In this document: one piece after another, positions 24,001 through 37,500 of the stretch | Layout: every line of letters starts with the position of its first letter | How positions within the stretch are numbered: the first letter of the stretch is position 1 | Notes under the pieces: generated by a model | Databases searched by the model: none | What the model was told of the DNA's origin: nothing | Seen by the model: the letters and a program-made list of their open reading frames with translations, nothing else | Program-made: the position numbers and the translations under genes | Assembly (NCBI GenBank): GCA_035041965.1 | Contig: JAPYMA010000340.1 | Coordinates: 124,001-188,000, forward strand | DNA: 64,000 nucleotides | DNA from: Anisakis pegreffii | Lineage: Eukaryota; Nematoda; Chromadorea; Rhabditida; Anisakidae | Reading direction: 5' to 3'

Positions 24001-26443
24001 TGATTCCAACAGTGACGGAATCACCTGGAAATCATCTGAATCTTGAAAAATCGAATGCTAAACACCGAACACTCCCAAATCAAACAACAAAAATAGCACA
24101 GCCTTATCACGCAATAAATGTACACAAACGTGTAATATAAAGCGCTAACAGAAGAGGATTTTATCATATGATTATGTCGCAATGCAAATAATACGCTTAA
24201 GACATTGTTTCACAATATCAACCTTATGTGAACGATGTGAGCGTCATGATGTATAATTTTACTCACATCAGGAATGAATCAGTAAATCAACACGAAATAT
24301 TTTTTGAAAAGCTCACATTTGTTCATACTGAAGAAAAGATGAGCTTAAATTCATACTAGAAACTTGAATTCATATAATACGAAAAAGAAAACTCCAATTA
24401 AAATTCCAATAACAAAGAAATATGCGATCAAATTTCCTCATTCTATAAAGACGCACCTGATCTTGTACAAATGAAGCAACTTTCCCGAGTCCAGTCATTG
24501 CCGTTGCATATGGATTCGCGACCATACGCTGAAACTATCTCAACGTTATAAGTTTTTACATTCACGAAAAGTGATATAAAAACCAACCAAAAATATGAAG
24601 TATAAAGCGCACAAAGCTAACCGAAAAGAAGTCACTATTCAAATTGAGAATTGAAACCGATTGCTCGAGAGCTTCAATTCTTTCGTCGGTGAACAGCACG
24701 AGATTCGACTCACGTGCCGAACGTTTCAATGTTGCGTACCTGAACAATCAGTAGAATCTTAACAATTACATTTCAATAACAAAACTTGCAACGAAAACTT
24801 TCAACATCTTTTGACGGACAAGAAACAAATCATTCACTGATTCTTGTCTTTGAATCATTTGAAAGAGTTCTTGAAATGTACTCAAAAGAGCCACAACTCG
24901 CGTATACCTTTGCAAATGCTCCACAAACGATGAAATTCCTCCATGACGGAAATACAACGGTATATAGTTGGTACCGTCTTTGCTGATGAAACGAATCCAT
25001 GCACATCCTTTACCTCAAATGTATTTGCACTTATTCATTTTCTTCTCACACCATACTTCGACTCTTTCTATCTTTTCGTGTACCAGCAAATACGGTTTTT
25101 CAGCTAATCACTAGTAAACATCCTAAAAATCTTTCAGAGATCTTTCTGAACTGCTCAAATCTTTTCACTACCCATCTTTCGACAGTCTGGTCCAAAATAT
25201 TCTGATTGACAGAATGAATCTACTAGACTCATAGTCTCGTCTTTGTGTTCTTCTACCAGGGAAAAGTTCTGATTTAATGATCTATTACAGTTTCTTTTCA
25301 GGTAAAAATATTACACTGCATATCAAAGGACAGACTGAAAACGAGCTAAGCGTAATGCAGGCAAATGGTCAGTTCAACCTTTTTTCGGTTCCACACACTG
25401 GAACGATCGTAGATCCTTAATATCAACCGAGAACTGGAGTTTTGTGCCACCAACGCTGTTTCGTGGTGGTGTTCTTGCAGCCGCATCACCTGTGACAGTC
25501 GGTGATGTCGATAGGGTTGCATCTGCTGTATCGTCACCATTCGTCAACACCCAACCATCCTCTTCGACTGGTTCCCATTCAATCATTATTCCATGAGCCT
25601 GCAGAATTTATACAATGTTCAAATCATCACTGATTCTTAGGCATATATCAAATGATCTACTCACATCTCGAGTCAAATCCATTCGAAGATGTAAAAATTT
25701 GACGCGTATTTATTTCCATTTAAGTCTGAAAAGCCCAGTCCTTTTCCGGAAGGGGGAAACCAGTAAAAACAAGAATTGCAGTTTAAATTTGACGAAAAAA
25801 CATTCTAAAGTTTCATGCATGCGTCTTTCTAGAGCACGAATCTTCAATTAATATCGGGTTTTGAATTCCACTGATGCTATGAATCAAATATTCCAGCATT
25901 TGGCTTTAACTGCACACCTTTTCAATTATCGATAGTTTGCCATTCACGTACCACTCCTCTGCACTTTCTTCACCTTCGAGTATGCGTTTTGCCGCGACAC
26001 CTTTCAACGAGAACGCTTCCTGTAATTGAACCCTAATATGGACCAAACATATCTTCGTTACTTCATCCAGTGGTAGTCAACAAATCAGTTCACTTACTTA
26101 TTCTAGACCTTAGATTTAGAAAAGTTCCTCTGAACTTTTGGTTTTCTGCATCTTCAGTTTGAAAAACAACTTCATGCAGTGATAAACTACCATTTCTTAA
26201 ATCAAATCATTTCCAATGTATCAGGATTACTGTTTGTAATCGAACTGTTTAGCATGCAAAAATGACAATATCGAATAAGGAGCGTACTCGTTCATTGAAT
26301 AGAAGCGAAACTTGAGGTGATGATGTTAGGCTACCATTGCTATCAGTGAAGTCGATAAGACTCGAATTGGCCGAAGCTTCTGCCATCGAAGCCGCTTGTT
26401 GCTTCTTCTTTTGATAGTGCTTGTAGGCAATGTATGGAATCAT
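21070..26443 (-). CDS. TBC1D15/TBC1D17-type Rab GTPase-activating protein
   Basis: Family members stimulate GTP hydrolysis on Rab7-class GTPases and act at mitochondria, autophagosomes and endosomes. Exons in reading order: 26288-26443, 25918-26019, 25379-25598, 24908-25007, 24622-24739, 24457-24528, 23921-24024, 23561-23668, 23248-23392, 23063-23174, 22686-22802, 22487-22587, 22209-22308, 22016-22113, 21564-21680, 21070-21216; all phases agree, giving 638 residues. An N-terminal DUF3548-like region includes MIEWEPVEEDGWVL. The TBC domain follows, with IFRGGL and WKYLLG, the arginine finger in KDVFRTDR (about residue 418), the glutamine finger in YVQGMSD (about 455), and FCFRWVLMCFKREF, LWTDLPCRNFHLL. 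Both catalytic fingers are intact. The start at 26443 is the least certain point; a second Met lies 18 codons on. Confidence 0.92.
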
Positions 26444-28001
26444 GCGCAGTTAGATCTGTCGATGTTACTACAACGCCTCTAAATTCACTCGGAAGAATGA
26501 CTGGTAATCTTGTATATATCACCCCACTAATGATTCGGCAAGATGCAACACTGAAAATTCAACTCAAATTGATAGGCTGTTCTCGTTATTTCGTTTTAAA
26601 TTATATCACGAAAAGAGGCTATGATTTCGCGATATTATCACAGAAACAGGCCAAATTGTCCAGAGCAATGGTGGAACGCACAATCTCACATGAGAACAAC
26701 TGGGTTTAATCAGAAGACTTGGAACTCTCCGCTGTGTTTTCGATGATTCAGTTATTACAACGAGAAATATTTATGACGAACGGCTGAAAACAAACCGATG
26801 AATCAGCTGACTAACAGAATGCGCTATTATCGCGGTTGGCATCAATCGCGTTCGTGAGGTTCGAAAAAGTCACTGTACTCCGTTCGCAGTAACTCGTTTA
26901 GTGAGGAAACGCTCGCTCGTACGATGCAACTATACAAGCGATGTCTATTGCATGAAAACATGGAGTATTGCGTGACACATATTTTTGTAATTGATCATGC
27001 TTTCGATTGCTCATGAGCTTGATTAAGCCATCTATATTATCCACCGGATAATCCTGCAGTACCAAAGAACAACCCAAAACTTGCCAGTTAGAACGAGATG
27101 AGCATAATATCTTTCAACATGTTTTCAAATCGCTGTTAATGGGCGATTTCTGAAACTCTACCGTCAGAGGACTTCTACCGTCTCGGGCTCTTTGTGGTTG
27201 AAATTCGTTAGATGACAGAATCAGAAAGTATGCATGATTCTAGAACGAAGTAATGTATTGATCAAGCTTCGCTGGGAAAGCTTGTGAGGAGCTATTTCTC
27301 AATCCCTTCACTAAATGTGCTGGTGAATATGCAAAACTCGCACTAAAGAGTTTACTTGAGCTGCTGTTCAGTCCACTTATCTTACAGAAATTGAATTCAC
27401 TATAGTGAATTTAGAAATGGTGATAAAACCCATTTCGTTGTCGAATTTCAGTTAGTTGCTGTAATCATTCGCTAATAAGATTAATGACTACAACGAATGT
27501 GAACAATACAATCGACGAATACTAATGTATAAGGAATTTAATTTATTTATTATTATGGATTTAGTTAACTGAGATTCAGTTTAATCATTGATACAGAAAG
27601 ATAATATGCGTGCAGTGTATGATTAATCATCAACATTATTCTGATATCCTTTCAAAACGATCTGATTCTCTGAAGCGATAACGAGTCTAAAAATAAAGAG
27701 ATAAATAGGGGCTGCAGGTCTCGCCTTCATCGAAGGTGCTGAATTATATAATAAAAACAGGTACATTTTTGTGACTACGGATACGATGTTAATGATAATA
27801 ACACTAATCATAATATTTATGCAACTGTTATTATATAATGTATATATTAACCATAGATAGATAGATCACCTCATTATCATATTGCATAATAACGAAATGA
27901 GGTTATACATCCATCTACGGGTGCTGAACTGAAAGACTTCAAGTGGGCATAGCATATTGGGCAAAAGAGTTCTGGTTCAGTTGATTGATATCACATCGTG
28001 A
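26444..28001. other. intergenic region upstream of the TBC gene
   Basis: Presumed promoter of the TBC gene and 3' flank of the small secreted gene to its right. A 91-codon + strand open frame at 26434-26709 has no recognisable motif. Nothing else seen. Confidence 0.45.
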
Positions 28002-29222
28002 CTATCCATGTCCGCAATCACCAAATCCACAAAAAACACCTGCACGCATTCTCATTCGTGGTTGCAAGCCATCGCTCACCTGGAAAAGTTAGTCAAAACT
28101 TAAGTTTCATTGAACTTCTCACGACAAAAATGACTTTTTTCGAGCCGATTGAGATCATTTGTAGATATCAGGGGTAGAATTTTCCGAAACTGAATGGAAC
28201 AATATGATCGGTGTGTTTCTCTGATGTTTTTGGAGACTTCATGAGGATTGTTTAACTTTCAGTGAAAATTAAACCAAAAGTTTTCGGAGTTCCACCATGG
28301 CTTCGGCACAGTTTTGATCCAATATTACAGATCAAAAACTTTGGACTGGAAAGTTCGAATTATGTGGAAAAGATTTTACTTGTCGAATAAAATGTAATAA
28401 CATACAACATAATTCAGTATACCAGATCCACCCAGATAACTAGAAGTCTCAAAATAGTCATCCGACTTTCCAGAGCCAGTATCTTCATAGACGCGAACGA
28501 TCGTTAGCTCGCTATAGCACTCTTCACCAACGATCAATAATCTCTTTGTATCACCCTTTTCCATATGCATTCTAGAAAATTTGATTGCACTTTGTCACTC
28601 AACTCGAATCTCTTATTGGACTTATAAGAGATTTATGATGCAAATGTTCGATTCAAAGACACAGATTCCCTTATAGTGTCCTAATTCCCTTATAAGTGGA
28701 CTGGGGAGCGAATTGCAATCCAGTGAGGGCAATCGTCCTAAATTCCCTTGAATTCACTGATGAGTGAACCTTGAATGCCAAAAAGAATTACACTGTGAGT
28801 AAATAATTTTTTGCATAATATATTCACGAATTTCTTCACTTTTCACTTTCATTAACTTTAGAAGTGAAGAAAGTACCGAGTATGGGAGTATTTTAGGAGT
28901 TTATTTCGTTACTACAATGGAGAGAGGTGATTTGATTTCGAGACACTCTGAGGCGTCTTGCACCCGAACCCCCTTTTCAACCAATACGTTTTTCCATCTC
29001 TTCTACAGTTGGATGATTCAAAACTGAAGTGAAAAATTTAACTTGAAGCGAAAAAAACAGAATAAAAAAGATTGCAGAGAATTACAGTGGAGAAGTGGTT
29101 TCATTGAAGAAAATGACTTCAATATAGAACGGCGTTTCCGTATCCGATACAAGATCCGCCACGAAATTACATCCTAAACTCAATCCAAAAAACCAACATA
29201 GTATTGCCGTATGATAGCGCAT
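28002..29222 (-). CDS. small secreted protein, unrecognised; 3' end uncertain
   Basis: Exon 1 (29086-29222) begins MRYHTAILCWFFGLSLGC, a clear signal peptide, and continues to FYIEVIFFNETTSP. Exon 2 (28423-28571) joins in phase and encodes MHMEKGDTKRLLIVGEECYS, then ELTIVRVYEDTGSG and SSYLGG. The last exon starts at 28079 after TTTTCCAG. Its most protein-like reading ends AGVFCGFGDCGHG (stop 28002-28004) but is one base out of phase with exon 2. The in-phase reading ends sooner, at 28018. A tiny missed exon, an unusual splice site or a one-base error would reconcile them. About 120 residues. I do not recognise the family; the signal peptide and paired Cys suggest a small secreted, disulphide-bonded protein. 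Confidence 0.55.
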
Positions 29223-30071
29223 TTCACTCTGAAATTATTCGTTCGATTACTTCCCACCGAGCGCGTTTGACTGACACGAATCATTTTCAATGAAAACTAA
29301 TTAATATTGAAAATAAATTCTCTAAAGGAAATTCATTTGTTCATTTATAATGAATTGCAGATTGTTTGAAGACATATTGGTTCAGTTTGTGAACATTGCT
29401 TGAATTCATCACGAATATCACATGAAAATATTACGACAAATTTTGACAAATGAAAACGCTTGAAACATTGATAGTGAGATAAAAACTACAATTAATGTTG
29501 TTGGAAGGATCACATGAAGAACGTTGGAGGTAGCCAGCTTCACGAACGATCTTCTATACGAAAAGTTGATCAATACGAAAATGCAAATGAATCTTGTTTG
29601 ATGAAGGTCACTCGATTAATTTAATCGGCTCCATTCAGCATTTTTAGTCAGCCATCCAAAAATTGATCATTGTTCGTTGTGATTCAGCGACTATATCGTT
29701 TAATCTTGAATTTTATATTTTTACGAGCTTAAAATTTGTTCATCATTGGCTGATATGGTTCATTGTGCACAATATGTTTGAACACTGACAATGAATATGC
29801 AGCAGTTTTGAGCTAGATTGCATAGAACGGAAAGCATTTTCACTATGATGCATATGGTTGAGTGGATAAAGCTCGTCTAACGTTAGCTTTTACGTGCTAA
29901 ATAACGACATTGGCTCAGTTCCCCATACGACTGTAAATGTTATTCAAGACGGTCTGGTTGCTAGATCTGACCTTTGAACCGCATTCATTGATCTGAATAT
30001 GGTCCATCAATCGCACACATGATAATCGTAGACTAGTACATCACTGAGTCTCAAAACTCCTTTAGAAATTT

Positions 30072-30116
30072 AGTTATATGTCGAGATTTGGATGTCACCC
30101 GTCGATAAAACGGCTG
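30072..30116 (+). repeat. 45-bp direct repeat, copy 1
   Basis: Matches 30222-30266 with one mismatch, beginning AGTTATATGTCGAGATTTGG and ending CGATAAAACGGCTG. Spacing between copies is 150 bp. Confidence 0.85.
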
Positions 30117-30221
30117 CTTCTTTAATATTCGAGAAAATCGGAATCCGTTAAGGCGAAAGGATAATTCGATCAATTGCTAAGCGTGAGCATACATTTGGCA
30201 AGGTAATACAACTCATGATTC

Positions 30222-30266
30222 AGTTATATGTCGAGATTTGGATGTCATCCGTCGATAAAACGGCTG
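30222..30266 (+). repeat. 45-bp direct repeat, copy 2
   Basis: Second copy of the repeat at 30072-30116, with CATCC in place of CACCC as the only difference. Confidence 0.85.
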
Positions 30267-32075
30267 TTTTGCGTATCTGAACGACCCAGAGATAAAACTT
30301 GTATGCTTTGATGCTGTGATGAAATTGTTCAGCTGAATGTTATGCATTTGCAAATTCAGTTGAGTTTATGAAATAACGCTTTTTCTCCGGTAGCATTTAC
30401 ACTCGTCTGATATCAGAATTCCTGCTGAACCTGATGGTATTAGGAAAACATTCGGTTGATGGGTGGATGTGAATATATGGATAACCTGAAAATGGCACTT
30501 ACTTGCTTTACTCTGATTTTGTTACCACACAAAGCAAGTGTTTAGAGTTTGGCCCTGCGATGAAATGGCTCAGCTAAATGAATTGAATTATGTCAAGGAC
30601 ATTGAGTGCACGATTATTCATCGAATGAATGAGATGATTAGCACAAACGACGGCGGAAGAGGGTTCATATCCGTTCTGTGACATCGAATCTTCAGCAAGA
30701 ATTCATTCCACTTCTAAATTTTAGTTTCAATGGGAATGAGCTAAAAAATTCTCCTTTACACTAAATGAGTGTACTCGTAGACAGAAAAACGTTACACCAC
30801 TGGTATAAAAGTTTTTACATTTTATTCTTTCGAAAGTATCAAGGTCATCATGCATTTTATTTGAATCAATTTCTGTGTTCAGAATGATGATGGTGATCGT
30901 GAGTGAATCAGTCTAATGAAATAAATTTCTTAATGGATCAATCATAACGAATGATTCATTTGAAATGGCATCGCTTAAAATTCTGACAAATGCAAAATCT
31001 CACGTAGTTACCAGTTGTGGCCATTTTTCAAGCCTCATAATAAGCCTGATTCAAATAGCATTCAACTGGACAATTCAAGCATCTCAAATGCATCAATTTT
31101 TGTTTGTTAACCCATAAGCTTTCCATAATGTCGTTTCATAGAGACTATTATATATTCTGATAATCGATGGTTCGTTTCAAATTTTGATCTGTTATTCAGT
31201 TTCGATCATCTATTATTCAATATGCATCTTACAAAACCAGCTTCTTGGGCATAGCACTTCATTAATGAATGTGGAATGCGATAGATTGTTGAAAAACGGA
31301 AGGAGATTTCCAGTTGAAAAGTTGGCATGGAACCTACAGTTCATTCAGGCTTACCAATGGTCTCATCGCTATCCGCATGAGTTTTAACGTTGTTCTGCTA
31401 TGTTAACGTTGTTCTGTTACTGAAATAATGCAACTGGTTATACACTCATCATCATTATTATCATTTTTATTTTCCATTTCATTATTTTGTCAGATCACTT
31501 TTTGTCAGACAAATTTTCTGTGACCTTCATACGTCATTAATTGACGCTATGCATAACCCAGATTCGATACAATGCAATGCTTTTTTTTGGTGTTTCAAAT
31601 GGAACTTATGATTCACGATTGTATAATTGATCGATGAACAGAACACAACATTTGAAAGTTACTTTTAGTATGTTTTATTTTTTTGACAATTCATATTTGC
31701 GATGGATTACAGAACAAAAAGAGAATGTTAAGACATCATCACTGATGAACACACATTAAGAAACTTTTTCAAAATTAGTTTCGAACAAAACAAATGTAAC
31801 TTTCGAACATAAAATTAATGTGGAAAGTATTGAATGAGTTCAAGTTCAACTCAAAAACCAAAGACCAGAATGTAAATCAAATCAGATAACATATCGAACG
31901 AAACTCAAGCAAATGTACACATCACTATCATCAGTATTTCAATGGATAACAAATAAGTACAGTACAATTATAGTATCACCAGTATCATAATTCTCAGGAT
32001 TGCCATTATTATCTACATCCAAACAGAGAACTGACCACAAATCTGATAAGGATTGATAATTTTATCATCTGTTCC

Positions 32076-34593
32076 TCATTGAGTGACAATAATGGGTGTG
32101 TAAAGCGGTGGTGAGCTAATTGACGATCCAGATGAATGATGAGTATAGTGATAGTATAATTGATTATTCGGTGGGAAGAAATGTCTGATACACCACTCGA
32201 TCATATACGCTAACAAAATATAAATTATTGTCAGAATTGCCAGAACGATCAAGTACTTGATCAAAAACATCGGGAACAACGAACCGAGTATCACACTTGA
32301 ACAATCACGAACCTGAAAATATTCATATTCTATGATGTTATTCTCAATAACAGATAGAATTATTATCGTGTTATGGATCTGCTAAAAATCTAATGATAGC
32401 AAATTCCATGTAATTCGGGTATTCAGCTACCCTGGCACTCATTACAACGTTCACTTTTTGACACATTTAATTTTCCACAGTAACTGCCATTGTCATGGCC
32501 GTAGTCAATGATGAACACTGAGTTCAAATCGGATCGCAGACAATGCATTCGAAGCAGGTGGTAATTGGGATTTAAGGTGAATGGCTTCATGAGACGATAA
32601 TCACATTCAGAATGAGAATAAACGGAGCCGACAAGAACGTACGTCGTCAGTGACAGTCGTAAAGGAACAATCGAGTGATGCGGCAACATGAGTGGCCGGT
32701 TGAATCTTTTGCAGTTGTGCCAGCACGACCGGAAGATGCATTTCGACGTTTTCGATTAACATCGATCTGGCGAACAACAGTGCTGGTAGTGTGGTGAATG
32801 CTATTAAATCGATCACACGCACCTGAAAATTCCCCAAATTATTTCTTTCAAATTAGTTCAATTACCACTTCAAGAACATAATGAATTTGTTTGATTCGTT
32901 CGCGTTGCCGGTTCGATTCACCAATATTATGTGACGGGGATGCGGTGAGTTGGTATTGAGAGAGGACTGATCACTAGTATTTCAATGATGTGAACTAATC
33001 ATTTTGAGTTCTAAACCACTGAGATGGAAGGAGCTTCGTTCGACATCTCAACATATCACACAAATGACAGTTACTGTTTCAGTAGCACTCGTTATATCTG
33101 TCAGGTGGATATTGACTCAACATTACATGGATATTATTCACTACTCAGAAAATGATATTCGTAATTGCTCACAGATATCACGCAGTTAAAAAGTGCTTTT
33201 ATAACTTTTAGGGATTATCATTTAGTCAAGAAATCCTTTTGGATGAGAATGCTCTCGTTCAAGGAATGCTGCTATTACAGATTAGACTTACGGTGGAGAT
33301 ATAAGCACATTTCTGTGGTGATGTCTTGAGCAGTAGAAAGAAACACGATGTTGACAGTGCAACACACATACTGCCGACGGTCATCCACATATTTTTTCGA
33401 TACTGAAAATTTGATTTTGAGTGATTTTTTATTATTATGAATGATTTCTTATTGGATGCATATGTACGTGAAAAAATGTCTATTAGTTACTTTCATCATT
33501 GACCAATTTTGTTGGAATTTTCTATAAGCAACTAACTATTCAGTCATTCATTAGATCAGACACCATGATAATTCATTATGGTTTCATGTTTCTCTATCTT
33601 CTATCATCAATAATTATTAACAATAATTAAATTTTTCATTCGCTGAAATCTTCTTGCTGCCCTAATAGCAGTTGACGACGCGGGTCCAAGAAATCATCCT
33701 TATTCATGGAAGACTAATCTTGTTCATCGTGAATACGATATGAATGATACGAAGCTAGAAATATAACGTTATTCACAAGCAAAATGAATGAATAAATAAA
33801 AGATGCAGAGTAGAATGGACGAACATCAGCGAGGATATCGAGTTGATGTCGAAGCGGATAGGATTGCGTTTGGGTTGCCTTTATATCGACAATATCACCG
33901 TAATCCATCAAAGCGCTGAATGTGTTCAAGAAAGCACTCATATACAGCATATGCGAGACGGCCATTATGAATAATGCCATCAGTTTAAGGTATTGTGCGT
34001 ATATCCACTGAAATTTAGTCTTAAAACAGCAATGATAATAATCAAAATCATGATCATAATAATAAAATTTATGAAAATTATACTAATAATACTCCATCAT
34101 CTCATCCTATTGAACACCGTTCAACATTCTAGTTCCTTGGCAAATGTTAACGAAACCGAAGACTATGATTACAACGAAGCCTTCTAGAGCCTTTCAGATA
34201 ACGAATACAACTGAGGATTTTTTGAATCACATCCATCATATTTCATAAATCCATCTCTTATCTGGACACGTCTAGAGATCATCACAGCCTTCGTGTTCGA
34301 TTGAAAATTATTGATGATAGTGAAAACCTACTTGATTCTCAATGACAGCACGGAATATCGGATTACATTTTGTTGGTGGCTCATGTTGCTCTTGTGATTC
34401 AGAAACCGATCGAGTTCGACTGTTATCGTTAATAATATCAGCGTTGCTATTTCCACCGCACAATTGGAATCGTTTTTGGGTGCATTGAGCGAATGTTGCC
34501 GCGAGAGATGGCATCTTATCAGTTCGTTCGTTCACAAGTGAATTACTTGATTTAAAAAACCGCAATTCGTTCTCGTCGATTAAGTTTTTTGAT
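32076..34593 (-). CDS. multi-pass membrane protein, unrecognised
   Basis: Reading order: 34332-34514 (ATG at 34514; splice-like acceptor at 34594), 33768-34007, 33292-33402, 32643-32822, about 32436-32584, 32076-32312. The first about 61 residues are polar. Hydrophobic segments follow: LMALFIMAVSHMLYMSAFL, FYSASFIYSFILLVNN, MWMTVGSMCVALSTSCFFLL, VIDLIAFTTLPALLFARSML and SVILGSLFPMFLIKYLIVLA. A Cys-rich loop lies before the last segment. The cytoplasmic tail contains SPPLY, a possible PPxY motif for WW-domain ubiquitin ligases. The PPxY tail and loop layout recall LAPTM lysosomal proteins, but the similarity is too weak to call. The end of exon 2 (another reading runs to a stop at 33714), and both ends of exon 5, are uncertain. 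Confidence 0.6.
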
Positions 34594-37500
34594 CTGAAAC
34601 ACATTTAAGTTATTTAAAAATTGTTTTGACGATATATTCACGACTCAAACGACTGAATTAAAGTTCTTAACAATCTTAACATCCAGCTTTTAGATTACTT
34701 CCACGGTTACTCGATAATGGAAATGTCTAACGGTGGGTGAGCAAACTTATAGGTGAATAAACTTGAGATGACGACCAACGGAATGTTTAGGGTCAATTTT
34801 CCCAATCTAAAACAGTTCGACAGTGGAACGATTCCGTAGAATACGGAACAGTCAAGGACCGGTGCAAATGACGTCAGGTGCAAAATTCAGTAAACAATTG
34901 ATAAGATAACAGAGCGAAGAGAAGCAATGGTATTGATTGATCGTGCACACCCAACTCTCGCTAGCACAGCTACTAAGTCATAAAACTTATTTTTATCAGC
35001 TGTATCTCTTATCATTATCAATACAGATCAATGGTTTTATCAACGGAAAAGCAAATGAATCAAACGAACAGACCAAACAGGGGTTAGCACTCAGAAATTG
35101 AGTGTTCCCCAGAATTACTGGAAGATGTGAACGTCGAAGAATTCCTTCTGATACTGACGATGGAACACCCTAACAATTTGTGGAAAGGCACTAATCTAAT
35201 AATAAGGTCAACTAGTAATCAGGCAATCTAACCAATCTAGCAACTCAAATCAACCGAACACACTTAACTTCATAATTCAATTCGTCCATCCTCTCATGAC
35301 CATACAAACGCAGACATAACTTTGTGCCAGTACACTCGTATGACTGAATCTGACGCATTGCATTGAAATATTCCACAAAATCAATTTTCAACGCACTACT
35401 TTAGTCACTCAAGATATCATTATTACTATTATTATAATCGTAGCTTCTATTTCTTTCCTTATTCATACTAAAACTACAGCTAACTTTGCTCTTTTCGTAA
35501 AGATATTCAGAGGGAATACAATAAAAAGTATTTTCTAACAAGACCATTAATTATGCCCAAATGAGAAAATATGGGAGTGCTACAAAACCGTTTCAAATGC
35601 AACAACTGATCGTTATTAATGGATGCATAAACGAAACCAGCTAACGTTTCAGTTCCGTTTTAAATCTCTCTATATCTGAGATATCAATGATTATTTATTA
35701 CCGAGATAAGGGCAGCTAACTAAAAAATAGTATGAAATCCAATAGTGAATAACAGCCTCAGCACTAACAACAACATTACGATAACATATCGAGAGAAAAC
35801 TTATATTAAATTACATACAAACGAAAGTAAGTGGTCAGAGCAAAATTACGTCGTTGTAAAAATGATTAAGTAGGCAGAATTGGATGGTGAATTGGAATCT
35901 GTAGTACAATTTATTCGTAAAGCAAAAAATGTTTACAGAATGGTGAGTATCGTAAGTGAAAACAAACGTCGACGATGCGGTGAGTGCATTTGTTATTGAC
36001 TCGAAATGTTTACTTGGATGTTAGCTGTAACGGTGAAATGAGTGTAAGAATTAGAGAATATTTTCAGTGGTACTAGGCACTACAAGGCAAACAATGCACA
36101 TTTCTCAATATGTCACTGCCAAACACTGATTATTCATCCGTCTGTTTGAATGAAGTGAAAATCTCGATTTATTTATGGTTATAGGACAGAACGTTTAGCG
36201 ATTTCATATCGCTTCGATGGCTAACATAATGGCTGATACGAGTGCATTCGTTGTTGGATATCGAAGATTTGCGAGGAAAAAGTGACGGAATTTTTTGAGG
36301 CATTAATAAATGCTCAAAATGCTCCAACTGATTGTCGATATGGGAAAACGTTCTTGAAGTTGGAAAAAAACATCAGTGAAGATTACAGATTTAATTTCTC
36401 AAAATTGCTGAAAATGAATGACTTCGATGTTTTTATAATGATCTAACGATAAATGAAGTGCTGTCTAGAGTCTAGACCACCAAGTTTATAAGTCAGTTGT
36501 TGAATCGCGAAAAAGCTCACCGTTCTGATCCATCCTAACTTCGATTCATTCCACTCTCCAATGGTGTTATTAACGGTTAATAATCGAATGTTCATAGGAA
36601 TAGTAAAAATAGATTTTCCGCAAAAAATGTTCCACTACCACAAACGATAATTGTTTTCAACTTCAAAAACCATCCAATCTTATCATATGAGAATGTGCAG
36701 TTTTTCTGCAGTGATTACATTATCAATTATCAATGCTACAGAACCACATAAAATTTATGAAAGCGTATAAAATTTCTCAAGTTTATTTTTCTCCACTCAT
36801 CAACAAATTATGAATAGTCGTCATTTTCTCATGTGTACTTCTCTTCGTTCAGCTTTGAGTTTTGATCAAAACCAGCAGAAACAAAAATAGGTATTATTAC
36901 ATCGTCAAATTGTTTGTACGTATCTATTCAATAGACCAAAATTATTAGTACTTCAATAAATGCTTATTAAACTAATACTGATAATAACTTTACAAGGATA
37001 ATATCAATGATAATGTTGATAATAATTACTGCAGTAATACTGATAATAGCTATATTAACAGTTTAAAAGAATGAATTCAAAGTGTCTAAAGACAGAGTTC
37101 GTTGCAAACTGCAGTGAATGTCACCGCAAATAACAAATGTATTTCTGACTCAAATTTGGTGACATTTAGTGTGACACTTTCATTCACGACACACACACAT
37201 AAATATATTCGCTGAACATTCATACACGCTATTCACATACATCTAATATACACAATATAATGAATCTATTTTTAAACATACGAATACCTATACAATATCT
37301 AATGAATATATTGAACAACTGCAGCAATAAAGCCAATCAAACCCTCATAATTAATTTATCAAATGTGGCTGAAGGCATTCGAAAGATCGAAGAATCAAAT
37401 GCTTTCCTAATAAATCACGTCACTCTAAAGCATAAAAACGTCATTCTAAAGCACTCGATGAAATGAATTTCATCGAATAGCGATGATATGAACATTCTCA

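Larger units (their letters stand above)
29223..32075. other. intergenic region with degenerate repeat copies
   Basis: No exon supported. It contains a 45-bp direct repeat (30072-30116 and 30222-30266), a second related pair of lines (about 30311-30340 and 30551-30580), and stretches resembling tRNA promoter boxes (29854-29868, 30662-30672). This fits a cluster of decayed short interspersed elements. Confidence 0.4.

Noticed and set aside
26434..26709. 91-codon + strand frame overlapping the TBC start region
   Set aside because: No motif, no splice-consistent partner and it lies in the presumed TBC promoter.
32585..32642. 58-bp intron between membrane-protein exons 4 and 5
   Set aside because: Used only as the simplest way to join two good frames; it is unusually short and a one-base error would explain the same data, so it is not claimed as fact.
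34332..34593. Reading the first exon of the membrane protein upstream of Met at 34514
   Set aside because: The frame is open but no upstream exon or signal was found; the acceptor at 34594 may be a trans-splice or 5'UTR junction.
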